Of a stretch of 64,000 nucleotides of DNA, positions 20,110 through 30,249 are shown piece by piece. The stretch's first letter is position 1. The number at the start of each line of letters is the position of its first letter. The stretch spans positions 1,798,001 to 1,862,000 of the forward strand of contig CM082594.2 of NCBI GenBank assembly GCA_040954595.2, read 5' to 3'. The stretch is from Balanoglossus misakiensis (Eukaryota > Hemichordata). A program made the position numbers and the translations under genes. The notes beneath the pieces are model-generated. The model saw only the letters and a program-made list of their open reading frames with translations. It was not told the origin of the DNA and did not search any database.

Positions 20110-20488
20110 CCCATAGTTGTTTTGCCCATAGTTGTTTTGCGCTATACTTTACATCTGAAACAGAGCCTGGTTCGTAGTCAGTGCCGTCAGCTTTTTTGAG
20201 ATTGACGAAGAATGTTGCTAGATATTCGTTCAACGTCTTGGGTGGTATTTCCGCTAAGTTGCGAGTGTCCCCGTATTTGTTCTCAATGAAACGCCGTACC
20301 TTTGCTACGTCTCGCTCAGTCGTACGAACCGTGCTCGGTTTTCTTTGCGATTTGATGAAATCGTTCACACTTGCCAAATCATCTTCACCAACTGTTGCCT
20401 CGCTTTCTCCTTCGAGTCCGAAAAGTAAAACATCTAATTCGTCTTTTGGAATTTCTTCCATCCACCGGATAATATCGTCCGCTGCCAT
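20096..20488 (-). CDS. Crypton recombinase N-terminal (core-binding) ORF, unit A
   Basis: 130 codons. An acidic N-terminus is followed by SAM-like core-binding helices: RTTERDVAKVRRFIENKYG, then IPPKTLNEYLATFFVNLKKADGTDYEPGSVS. This is the usual N-terminal module of DUF3504 recombinases. It ends WGVVE after a 15-bp tandem duplication (20110-20139). The next conserved block, LLNDKSFALTNDAIKAKR, is in another frame 14 bp before the stop. Intact recombinases of this group read through in one frame, so the gene is broken here in both units, or spliced in a way I cannot see. Confidence 0.75.
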   Translation of the reverse strand: MAADDIIRWMEEIPKDELDVLLFGLEGESEATVGEDDLASVNDFIKSQRKPSTVRTTERDVAKVRRFIENKYGDTRNLAEIPPKTLNEYLATFFVNLKKADGTDYEPGSVSDVKYSAKQLWAKQLWGVVE

Positions 20489-20489
20489 A

Positions 20490-20929
20490 ATTTATCGTAC
20501 TCAGCGCAGTGAAGTGGAGCAGACGACAACTTTCGAATCTCGCGCAATAAAAACAAAAGTAGATCCGGATATTGAACGTGTCTTCCAAATATGGTCACCG
20601 GGCCGGGGCGTATTATGCAGCACAAAGGTCAAAAGGTAACTTCGAGATTTCACATCTTCAGTGATTCATAAGTGACGTTAATCTTAGATTGTATTTCAAG
20701 GTCAGTGTGAATTATTCTTATGGCGTCACAATGTCGTAGTGTGTTTGCGTCCAAGAGATGGAGGAGAATGAGCTGAGGGGAACCAGAGAGAGGGGGAGAC
20801 AGGCAGACAGAATTAGCCGCACACAGGTTTGAAGTTGCCATGTTATTTCAATTTAGAAAAGGGTTTTCAGCTACTTTGTGCATGAGAACAGGTCTAATAG
20901 TTTATGACACTTTTCATTTCTCCTTGCAG
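20490..20929. other. spacer between recombinase and captured exons, unit A
   Basis: Probably the divergent 5' region of the recombinase. A 23-codon ATG frame at 20758 ends without a phase-compatible donor to 20930, so I do not join it. Confidence 0.4.
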
Positions 20930-21507
20930 AGGCAGAAAATAAGAAACAGGCAGAAAGTAAGAAAAAGGAAAACAAAAATGTTACTTTCAGTGAAAATACA
21001 ACGGTCTACGTTTTGTATGAGGAGCTCAAGAAATCTTCTGGTTATGAACTGGTAAGTGGCGCAATTCGTTGTTGTAATCATTAATGATTTTAGATTCCAT
21101 TCCCATAGCTTGTATTACATTTTTTCTATGTTTTAACACGTCAGTCACACACGCGCGCGCGCACACACACACACACACACCCATACACACAGACAGACAG
21201 ATAGACAGACAGACAGACGCTCAGACAGACAGACGTACATGCATAGTTAGCTGGATATGTTTAGCAATCGAATTTGTGAATACATGCACAGGAATTAACC
21301 TTGTTTCATGTCCAATCTAAATGTAGAAGTCTGCGAACATGAATACGGAAGGCACTGGAGTTCAATCGGGTAAGTGCATTTTGTATTAATTTTAACATTG
21401 TTTAGGATATATTGTGTGTTTTTCACCATTATATACAGTTTAGTGGTAAGTTTACTGACGTTTCATTTTTCGATTGTGTAATTCCAGGAAATCAAACCCT
21501 TGAATGA
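20930..21507 (+). CDS. 3' terminal exons of a captured spliced gene, unit A
   Basis: Three exons chain in phase. Exon 20930-21051 has acceptor TCCTTGCAG and donor GTAAGT; exon 21327-21369 has donor GTAAGT; exon 21488-21507 has acceptor TAATTCCAG and stop TGA. AATAAA follows at 21600-21605. The peptide is a Lys/Glu-rich stretch, then TVYVLYEELKKSSGYEL, then a Thr/Ser/Gly tail ending NQTLE. YEEL and GYEL resemble Y-x-x-L tyrosine motifs of receptor tails, but function is unproven. No upstream exon or start codon is visible between 20489 and 20929, so this looks like a captured gene tail. It reads opposite to the recombinase. Confidence 0.5.
21140..21240. repeat. (CA)n-(CAGA)n microsatellite, unit A
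   Basis: Lies in an intron of the captured gene. The length differs in unit B (29780-29870). Confidence 0.9.
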
Positions 21508-21619
21508 TTTAGCACCCCCAAAGCACACATGGGTACAACAGGCACATGGTCCAGGGCCGATCGACAGGAGAACCGCCATAATGAAATAACATTCCACTAA
21601 ATAAAATATCACACTCCGT

Positions 21620-23510
21620 ATATACAAGCTCTCCATTCATTAAATAAGTCTTCGATAGTTTTAGTGTCGCCTGGTGAAATTATGCCCACGTCACGACTCT
21701 GGGGACCAGTGCTAATAAATTCGACATTGTAGCTGAGATAGCGTTGGTGGGCATGGTCAACATATCCGATACCATAGTGGGCAATGAGGGTAGAAATAAC
21801 CAAGTTAATCGCGATTTCGTTCAATTTAGGCCTACTACGATAACTATATACATTGTATGTACTGTGAATTTAGAACAGTTAAAACGGTTTCCCTTGGTTA
21901 CAGGATGTTTGCTTTCATGTGACCGACGCCCTCTCAAAAAGATAAGTTTCTCTTGTAACGGACTTTGATAGTATTGATTAAAATGTCGGATTGGTGGGAA
22001 ATGGAAAAATCCATATATTGAGTATTCTCTTACTTAATTCGGTCAATAACCTTGTCTTATAGCATTAATCACGATATAAATACATGCAATTCGATGCAAG
22101 TCGCACAGTTTTATTGTATAGAGTTGTGAGGTGGGACGGTAAGGAAGAGCCGGCCACCATAGCGTGTCTATACCATGGTCTTCGTAGATGCCCTATCCTG
22201 ATATCAGCGAAGAGCACTGTACCCGATTTGCACGCACGGGGGACTTTTGGTGATAACACAAAACTCTGCATGAACTTTACACCAATGAAAAAAGATCGCC
22301 ATTTCCAAGAGAGTACATGGCACGGCCGGAGATTATTACGTTGTTCACTGCCATGGGGAAAATAGTCAAATTGGATATAAAAAAGGCACAGACTTGGCAC
22401 TGTTAAAGCGCGTAGCTCATCTCACAGGCATATTCCAGCTGTAGCCGCTGGTTACAGGCGTTTAGTGAACAGTCAATCCCATGAGGCTGCTCTGTCCTAA
22501 CGACAGAGAAGATGGCGGCGACCATAATCTGTGTCGGAGATCGTGAAAAGACACCAGCTTGGGTGAAAAGGAGGGACAAAACCAGAATCTATACTTATAC
22601 TGTGCGCATGAAAAATGGAAGGAAGCGAAGGCAGTCCACTATTTGAATGCATCGAACGGAAAATTGGCTGGGAAGTTACGCGCATGCGCGTGAGACGAGA
22701 CACACAACACAGACAATCCACCAAATTTAAATCCCTGGGGACACAACAGAGGTACAGGTACAAGATGCTGACTTATTTGTACAAAATCGATGCAAACGTT
22801 AATTACATGATCAATGATGATTAATGACGTCATGAGAAATCTATTGACTTTTCCATAGCAACAATATCTCCACCCCCGCCTGCCTTGTAACATGCGATAG
22901 GTTATATCTTTGGTATTTATTTATTCATTGCTTATTTATCTTTCTCGTAACACTTGATTGATCGACATACATTGTAAGTTGTACACCTTGCTGTATCTGT
23001 ACATTCCAGCCATATTTTTCACTACAGGTTGAAATTTAAATTTATCAAAACAGTCTTCTGGTGTTTTTGTGAGCCGAATGAGAAGCTGACTACGCATGCG
23101 CCACGATGTTTTTTGAAATGTTATCACATACATTAGAATCATATTCATTCACTCGTTTGTGAAATGTGAAATGCCATGCATTCCGAATGCCTTTTCACTA
23201 TCTGACATTTTGTTTAATATCTCTCTTAGAATCACCCCCCCCCCCCAAAAAAAAAAATCTCTTTAGACTTAAATGATGAAAACATACTGGTCTGAATGCT
23301 GCACATGCGCGATGAACGGCAGTGTGGCGTTTGGATTAACACTGAATAATTTACTAACATAATTTTGAACCGTAGCGATTACAGTCCACACCACGTGGAA
23401 GCAGGGTATATGATAAAAAGGGCACAACACCCTGGTTTTTATAAAGGGTCAAAGTCCTGAAATATTGTCCTTGTTCACATTCGTTACTATGATTAGGTAG
23501 TAGTAGTAGA
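21620..23510. other. unit A interior, no confirmed gene
   Basis: Frames at 21609-21824 (minus, 71 codons, TTG start) and 22084-22365 (plus, 93 codons) are preserved in unit B. The units are so similar that preservation is uninformative. No motif recognised. A C run and an A run occur at 23236-23256. Confidence 0.4.
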
Positions 23511-23517
23511 AGTAGTA

Positions 23518-23551
<34 letters not shown>

Positions 23552-23558
23552 ATGATGA

Positions 23559-23604
<46 letters not shown>
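23511..23604. repeat. (GTT)n microsatellite, unit A
   Basis: About 90 bp of GTT units with a GATGATGATG break. Unit B has a shorter version at 32150-32213. The poly-Gln ORF on the minus strand is an artefact. Confidence 0.95.
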
Positions 23605-23606
<2 letters not shown>

Positions 23607-24980
23607 CAATTAATTACAAAACATGAATCGCTATGAAATTGATGAGTCGTATGCCCATGGCTGTTAGTATAAATAATTAAAACAAAATGTCGAATCGTTA
23701 AATTTATTGTGGTACTAAATGGATTTGCATGACATGCCAATTTTGTAAATGTTCATGATGGAACTCGTATGTGTTCTTGGTCAAATTCGCGACGCACAAT
23801 TCTCTGGAGGTTTTTTTTTACACAGAAGAAATGGACAACACCACGTGTAGAGGGCGCCATGTGTTGGAGAAGCAGTGACTAGTGCGTTCTAGTCAGTTGT
23901 TGCCGTGTTACCGCATGGGGTGTAATCTCAAGCCAGATTCTGAATAACGCATGATTTTCGATTGGCGGTACGTAGCTTTGGTAAACGATGGTTAATAGCA
24001 GAAATGCTGCGTTGTTATGACAACAGACCAGTACAAGGAATAACCCGGAACTGTTTTCTGTTTAATCTTGGTGGGAATAATATGGCAGACGTTTCACATA
24101 ATACACATCGTTTTATTTCATTGTCACTAGTTTTTTTATATTCCATTTCCTAAAACAACATCATTGCGTGTGAAGTTGTAAGAGGAAATTGCTAATTATA
24201 CATTGGATTGTGAAAGTGTTAAATCAAAACGTGCAAGGAGACGCCATTACAAGTGCCTCATCTCACTAGCCATTATAATTAACCATACGAATATCAGGAT
24301 GGTAATCCTTGCAATAGTAGTGGTCGCGTTCGTCACATCGTTGGAAAGAGCAGTATTGAACCGGGCTTGAAAATGTCACTTTTCGGCCTGTTGGACCACA
24401 GTACAAACCGTTGGCAAGGCGGTCCGGACACTTTAATATTAAAAATACAACGCCATATTAAGGTATAGGATGCTATGCAGGAATTGAGATCTCTTTATTA
24501 ATAATGGAACTCAATACGTATTGACTTGTATTTTATAACGCTATTATTCGTCACGTAAACCTACCATGTTTAAAAAAATACAACTTACGTTTTAGGGGAG
24601 TTTTTAAACATACTAAACGTTAATTGGATTTCAAAAGCAATTTAACAGCTTATATCATGTCGATTCATGCAAAGTACACTGTTGTTCACTTCTTGAAGAC
24701 AGAGAGGGATGTTAAAGATACGACATACAAAAATCGTTTACTTACATCAACTGAACTACATATGACATGTAAGATATCGTCCTCGGAAAATTCTAATGTA
24801 CATTCTAAACACTCCTCGCTTCTTTCTTCTTCTAACAAGTGTCCCTGAAATGAAAAATATACCTCCTTTTAGCATTATTTTTAAGTTCATGTTATTTTCG
24901 ATAAACGATAACAACATTCAGTTACTAGACAGAGTCAGATGATATCCACACACTCTGATCGAGGCGACCAACAAGCACTC
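23605..24980. other. unit A interior, no gene seen
   Basis: Only short frames (for example 23962-24153 and 24624-24848) without motifs. A GTGTAGAGGGCGCCATGTGTTGG segment looks like a repeat edge but was not resolved. Confidence 0.4.
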
Positions 24981-25165
24981 AGCGACGGACGGACATACAG
25001 ACAAGACAGACAGGCAGAGTGAGAGACAGACAGACAGGCAGGCAGAGTGACTGGCGGACAGGCAGGCAGAGTGACAGAAAGACAGACAGACAGGAAGGCA
25101 GAGTGACAGACAGACAAACAGACAGACAGGCAGAGGGACAGACAGACAGACAGACAGACAGAAAC
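24981..25165. repeat. (CAGA/GGCA)n microsatellite, unit A
   Basis: Degenerate CAGACAGGCAGAGTGA units; matching array at 33590-33772 in unit B with fewer repeats. The Ser/Leu/Cys ORFs over it are artefacts. Confidence 0.93.
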
Positions 25166-25339
25166 AATGTGACTAGTTTTCTTTTACTTTGGCTACGCTT
25201 AAAGGGAGACACACATACAAACCACATCGATCTTGTCCACTTGATCCACCAGCACGGACATCAGCCTGAATGTATGTGTCGGTCTAGACTCTCTCACAAC
25301 ACCTCTCGTCGTCCGTGCAGGCTTATGGTCTGATTGCAT

Positions 25340-25587
25340 CCTTCCTTTCAAAAATTTACCCAGCTTTTACAGTCTCAAAACACAACTATTGTGTGCAATT
25401 TTTCAAAATTTATCTACTATGCCATGAAGATGCGTTCCGAGACTGTTGAGGAACTTTCAACCGTGTAATACTGATTGTACTTGTTTCTAGTTGAGTGTCC
25501 CTCTGTACTTTTCTTTGTATGACTTTTGTGAATACTAGGAGGCCGGAGGCCTACAGTATCCGAATAAATCATTATTATTATTAGCAT
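25340..25587 (+). mobile_element. 248-bp retroposon insertion present only in unit A
   Basis: Unit B reads straight through the site (...TGATTGCATGTGTGCCC at about 33940-33955). The insert ends GAATAAATC(ATT)n and is bounded by GCAT on both sides (25336-25339, 25584-25587). The simple-repeat tail suggests a 5'-truncated non-LTR element or SINE. It dates after the unit duplication. Confidence 0.72.
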
Positions 25588-26830
25588 GTGTGCCCGGCAG
25601 GGGGGGGGGGGGGGCGACTCATGAACGCTGCCCTCTAGTGGCTACTAAATTGACCAACCAGAGTGCGGCATTCTGGCTCACTCATATGCGCGTTTTGTCG
25701 ACAGTAAAGGCTCGAAAAAAACTGTTTTTGAACAGAATGTGATCATCGAAATAAATCACGATCACAAATTTAGAAAGTTACATTATGTGTGGAACACCAG
25801 ACATTTTTTCCCGTACATGACCGATCATTTTCACACTTTGTCGGCCGATAAACGTAGTGCCAATGTAGGCTGATAAACACCAGTGCCGAAAGGCGGTTTT
25901 CAAACTACCGATCATTTCAAACTCTGTCGATCTTTTTAATAATAAGCCAAAGAGCGTAGTGCAGTACCGTACCGAAAGGCCGTTTTCAAACTACCGATCT
26001 TTTTCATAATAAGCCGATATGACGTGACCGACACACGATGGAGCTCCGTTTGAGCCAGACAATAGTCCCAGACACCAATACGACAAGTAGACAATTGAAA
26101 ATCACAAAGAAAATATGTTTTTTTTGGGGGGGGTCAGAACCTTTGTAAAAGTAAGGCTTCGAGGTATGAAAAGCGATATCACATCAACATGTCACGAAAA
26201 TTCAATTCACCCACGAGGAGACGCTCACGCTACGTATACTGCATCATACGAAGGTTCAGGAGCTATGCACTAGTCAGGCGTGTGCGCTATACTATACATG
26301 CTATAGAACGGAATTGTTGCACTTGTAATCAGGGGCGATTTTGCAAAGACCCATGGGAAAACACACCATTTTTCTAAAATAGTCAGAATATATATTGAAA
26401 TTACCAAAATCGTTTCAAAATGTTACAATTATTTTTTATAAGAAAGTGCTGCACATCTTAAAACACTATAAATTCGATGTCTATTATTTTTCCAAATTTC
26501 GGGTCACTGTAAGTTTTATCAGTTTTTCGCAAGGTTTATCAAGATATTTCGGTAAAATGTGTCGTTTAATAGCTTAAACTACAAACTATCGATAAATGGT
26601 GAAAATGACTGGTAAAATACGATAATTCCGACGTAAATAAGCTTAGAAAATTACGTGGGAAATCAGCTCACCACTTCCGCATTTGAAAACAAGATAACGT
26701 TGGGGGCGCTGCAAAGTTTAGAAAACACCGTGATTAACGGTCATTTGACGAGCTAGAGTTCGCACTGATATGCGAGGTAAGATTTTGACTCAGACGTGGT
26801 TTCAAATTGGAATCAGCCTTATTTTCTGTA
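25588..26830. other. unit A interior with an Arg-rich small ORF
   Basis: The frame 26189-26377 starts MSRKFNSPTRRRSRYVYC and is Arg/Cys-rich. The unit B copy (from 34543) has one replacement (N to S) and a different end. There is no homology I can name. The rest is AT-rich non-coding DNA with repeated GAAAGGC(G/C)GTTTTCAAACTACCGATC blocks. Confidence 0.35.
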
Positions 26831-27104
26831 GTAGAATACACGAATTTTATCTTGGAAAAACAGTAAAAACTTCAAAAAATAATATGCACACTGAAGTTCT
26901 GCTTTCGATCCGAAATTCCTTTCCATTCCGTTCAAAATCCGTGTGGTGATATAAAAGCAAAACGTGGAACATTTTTTGGATTTGGAGAAACTATTTTTTA
27001 TTTCGTGTGGCTATTCCGTTTCGTTCCGTAAGCCTCACAAGAATAGAGAGGTTCGGCTACACGTTATACGTGAACGCGCAACGTCAACGTCAATAATCTT
27101 TACG

Positions 27105-27210
27105 GCCCTGATACGGGTTTTGCGGCCCGAGGTCGTACGGCGGAAGCGCCCGACGGCAGGGAGGGCGCGAATCGCCGTACGACCGAGGGCCGCAAAACCC
27201 GTATCAGGGC
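27105..27210. repeat. 106-bp hairpin, unit A right end
   Basis: Same sequence as 879-984. Unit B is cut off (35394) before it reaches this hairpin. Confidence 0.85.
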
Positions 27211-27806
27211 TGTAAGGGTTTTATCATATGCCTTATTGAACCACAATCTACAAGAAATTAATAAAAATACACATTCTGTAATTTTTGGAATGTAGAAATT
27301 ACGTATTTATCTGCCGTTTTGAAATGATCAATCGCTTAGCATAGAGCCGTATTCCTCCAGCTCTTGCGGATTGATATGCATGACGTCATTTGTTTACATT
27401 TTATACAGACGCGCTCGAGCTCACCCAGCCGATTGCGAGCGAGATATTATTTTTTTCCTCGCGACGATCGACGGCGACAGTCACACATTAATCAGATCAA
27501 ATTTCAAATCATCAATATTACTAAGATATCATATTTGATTTTCCTAATAAAGCTCTACAACATGCAGGGATTACGGGAGAGGATGGGATCGGAAGCCATA
27601 CACAGCCAACACTCAAGTCACTGACATCAGACAAATGGCATTCAGAACGTAGCAATAACAATTTTAATGAACATTAAAATATTTTAGAAGAACATTAAAA
27701 CAGCAAAGGTGAAAAAACGCAATTCAGTCTCTCAAAATTAATAACAAAGTGTTCGATCGCGGCCCCCATCACCGGCGGTGCCCCATACCCGGAAGTCTCG
27801 CTAAGA

Positions 27807-28739
27807 TTACTCGCTATCCGAATCAAACATTACAAACGGACGCGGACGTTTCCTTGCGGCTCCAGCTCCAGCCGTCGATGGCATGCACATATGTATAGTG
27901 CAGTTGTTAAAAACTGTGGCTGGATCTGCTTGTTGTTTGAATGGACCGGGTTTTGTGTCTTCAGGAGTGCTACTGCTGGGCTTGCTTAGAATTGCTGAAA
28001 TGCGCCGGTGATCCTCAATCGAAACGGTGTCGTAGTGTTGTAGACTGGAGACGTTTTTGTGCCCGGTTATTTTTATTATCTGCTGTGGTGGGATTCCTGC
28101 CTTCGTCTGTGTCTGAAAGGTTGTCTTCCGTACAGAGTGATTTGTTTTTCGCCCACCAAACTTCATTGCAGCTGCAGCTCGTGGCATAAATGAGGCGATT
28201 TTATTTTTCCCCATCGGTCGATCGAAATACCACACGAGTGAGTTGATGTCGACTGCGGGTATCGGTTGCAGATAGAATGGGCTGTCCAGGGTACATTTTT
28301 CGATCGGGCGGTGTTGAACGTGCTCGCGATAAATTCTGATAGGGTTTCTGGTAGAATCGGCAACAGAGAAAATGCGAGGTGGTACGGCACGACGATCTCC
28401 ATATGTTCCATCGCGTGTTTTGGTATCGCGTTCCCGGAACTCTAAAAAATCGAGGCCAGAGCTATCCCTTTGGATAGTGATGTCTCCGAAGCACAGTTTT
28501 CTGTGCTCGTCCCGACCGCGTAGACCGAAGTGCTTCGTGAATAAATACCACAGAGTGAAATTCAAGGTGTCACCGTCAGCGCTGCCAAGTTTGCCTTCTT
28601 TCCACATTGCCTCCTCTTCTTCTGGAGATATAGCTTCGCTAGCATGACTGCCAGAGCCCATGCCAGACTTCTTTAGCTGCATCCGTTTAGCTTTAATTGC
28701 GTCATTTGTCAACGCGAAGCTCTTGTCATTCAACAACAC
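27807..28739 (-). CDS. Crypton tyrosine recombinase, catalytic ORF, unit B
   Basis: 310 codons of DUF3504-type recombinase. Order: LLNDKSFALTNDAIKAKRMQ (end of core binding), EEEEAMWKEGKLG, FTLWYLFTKHFGLRGRDEHRKL with the first catalytic Arg at about residue 74, a central region with SLVWYFDRPMGKNKI, NHSVRKT (H-x-x-R) near residue 204, and ITGHKNVSSLQHYDTVS with catalytic His and the Tyr nucleophile near 231-242. A Pro/Ser tail with a basic KRPRPFV patch ends it. The R-H-R-H-Y set is complete. It would cut and rejoin DNA at the short core to excise or insert a circle. The start shown is TTG; the natural start is probably in the N-terminal ORF (28726-29118), which is in another frame. Confidence 0.87.
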   Translation of the reverse strand: MLLNDKSFALTNDAIKAKRMQLKKSGMGSGSHASEAISPEEEEAMWKEGKLGSADGDTLNFTLWYLFTKHFGLRGRDEHRKLCFGDITIQRDSSGLDFLEFRERDTKTRDGTYGDRRAVPPRIFSVADSTRNPIRIYREHVQHRPIEKCTLDSPFYLQPIPAVDINSLVWYFDRPMGKNKIASFMPRAAAAMKFGGRKTNHSVRKTTFQTQTKAGIPPQQIIKITGHKNVSSLQHYDTVSIEDHRRISAILSKPSSSTPEDTKPGPFKQQADPATVFNNCTIHMCMPSTAGAGAARKRPRPFVMFDSDSE

Positions 28740-29118
28740 CCCATAGTTGTTTTGCCCATAGTTGTTTTGCGCTATACTTTACATCTGAAACAGAGCCTGG
28801 TTCGTAGTCAGTGCCGTCAGCTTTTTTGAGATTGACGAAGAATGTTGCTAGATATTCGTTCAACGTCTTGGGTGGTATTTCCGCTAAGTTGCGAGTGTCC
28901 CCGTATTTGTTCTCAATGAAACGCCGTACCTTTGCTACGTCTCGCTCAGTCGTACGAACCGTGCTCGGTTTTCTTTGCGATTTGATGAAATCGTTCACAC
29001 TTGCCAAATCATCTTCACCAACTGTTGCCTCGCTTTCTCCTTCGAGTCCGAAAAGTAAAACATCTAATTCGTCTTTTGGAATTTCTTCCATCCACCGGAT
29101 AATATCGTCCGCTGCCAT
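28726..29118 (-). CDS. Crypton recombinase N-terminal (core-binding) ORF, unit B
   Basis: Amino-acid identical to the unit A copy at 20096-20488, including the 15-bp tandem duplication and the frame break before LLNDKSF. The shared lesion means the break existed before the two units separated. ATG at 29118 starts MAADDIIRWMEEIP. Confidence 0.75.
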   Translation of the reverse strand: MAADDIIRWMEEIPKDELDVLLFGLEGESEATVGEDDLASVNDFIKSQRKPSTVRTTERDVAKVRRFIENKYGDTRNLAEIPPKTLNEYLATFFVNLKKADGTDYEPGSVSDVKYSAKQLWAKQLWGVVE

Positions 29119-29559
29119 AATTTATCGTACTCAGCGCAGTGAAGTGGAGCAGACGACAACTTTCGAATCTCGCGCAATAAAAACAAAAGTAGATCCGGAT
29201 ATTGAACGTGTCTTCCAAATATGGTCACCGGGCCGGGGCGTATTATGCAGCACAAAGGTCAAAAGGTAACTTCGAGATTTCACATCTTCAGTGATTCATA
29301 AGTGACGTTAATCTTAGATTGTATTTCAAGGTCAGTGTGAATTATTCTTATGGCGTCACAATGTCGTAGTGTGTTTGCGTCCAAGAGATGGAGGAGAATG
29401 AGCTGAGGGGAACCAGAGAGAGGGGGAGACAGGCAGACAGAATTAGCCGCACACAGGTTTGAAGTTGCCATGTTATTTCAATTTAGAAAAGGGTTTTCAG
29501 CTACTTTGTGCATGAGAACAGGTCTAATAGTTTATGACACTTTTCATTTCTCCTTGCAG

Positions 29560-30139
29560 AGGCAGAAAATAAGAAACAGGCAGAAAGTAAGAAAAAGGAA
29601 AACAAAAATGTTACTTTCAGTGAAAATACAACGGTCTACGTTTTGTATGAGGAGCTCAAGAAATCTTCTGGTTATGAACTGGTAAGTGGCGCAATTCGTT
29701 GTTGTAACCATTAATGATTTTAGATTCCATTCCCATAGCTTGTATTACATTTTTTCTATGTTTTAACACGTCAGTCACACACGCGCGCGCGCACACACAC
29801 ACACACACCCATACACACAGACAGACAGATAGATAGACAGACAGACAGACGCTCAGACAGACAGACGTACATGCATAGTTAGCTGGATATGTTTAGCAAT
29901 CAAATTTGTGAATACATGCACAGGAATTAACCTTGTTTCATGTCCAATCTAAATGTAGGAGTCTGCGAACATGAATACGGAAGGCACTGGAGTTCAATCG
30001 GGTAAGTGCATTTTGTATTAATTTTAACATTGTTTAGGATATATTGTGTGTTTTTCACCATTATATACAGTTTAGTGGTAAGTTTACTGACGTTTCATTT
30101 TTCGATTGTGTAATTCCAGGAAATCAAACCCTTGAATGA
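29560..30139 (+). CDS. 3' terminal exons of a captured spliced gene, unit B
   Basis: The same three-exon tail as 20930-21507: exons 29560-29681, 29959-30001 and 30120-30139, with the splice sites conserved. One difference is that the second exon starts GAG (Glu) instead of AAG (Lys). AATAAA follows near 30232. Function unknown. Confidence 0.5.
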
Positions 30140-30249
30140 TTTAGCACCCCCAAAGCACACATGGGTACAACAGGCACATGGTCCAGGGCCGATCGACAGG
30201 AGAACCGCCACAATGAAATAACATTCCACTAAATAAAATATCACACTCC

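Larger units (their letters stand above)
19223..27627. mobile_element. Crypton-type unit A (8405 bp)
   Basis: Begins at CAGACAAAT (19223) next to hairpin satellite and ends where the same 9-mer starts unit B (27628). It contains a DUF3504/Crypton tyrosine recombinase (minus), the 3' end of an unrelated spliced gene (20930-21605), microsatellites, and a right-end hairpin (27105-27210). Units A and B are ~99 % identical by eye outside a few indels. Cryptons integrate by recombination between short identical sequences without TIRs, which fits a 9-bp core and a head-to-tail dimer. A plain tandem duplication of a larger segment is the alternative, but the fragment at 593-1410 ends at the same 9-mer. 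Confidence 0.65.

Noticed and set aside
20758-20829. 23-codon ATG frame as first exon of the captured gene
   Set aside because: Its only donor-like GT gives a phase that leads to an immediate stop in the second exon.
23354-23740. Poly-Gln/His ORF in unit A (and its shorter copy at 31987-32349)
   Set aside because: Product of the GTT microsatellite; repeat length differs between units.
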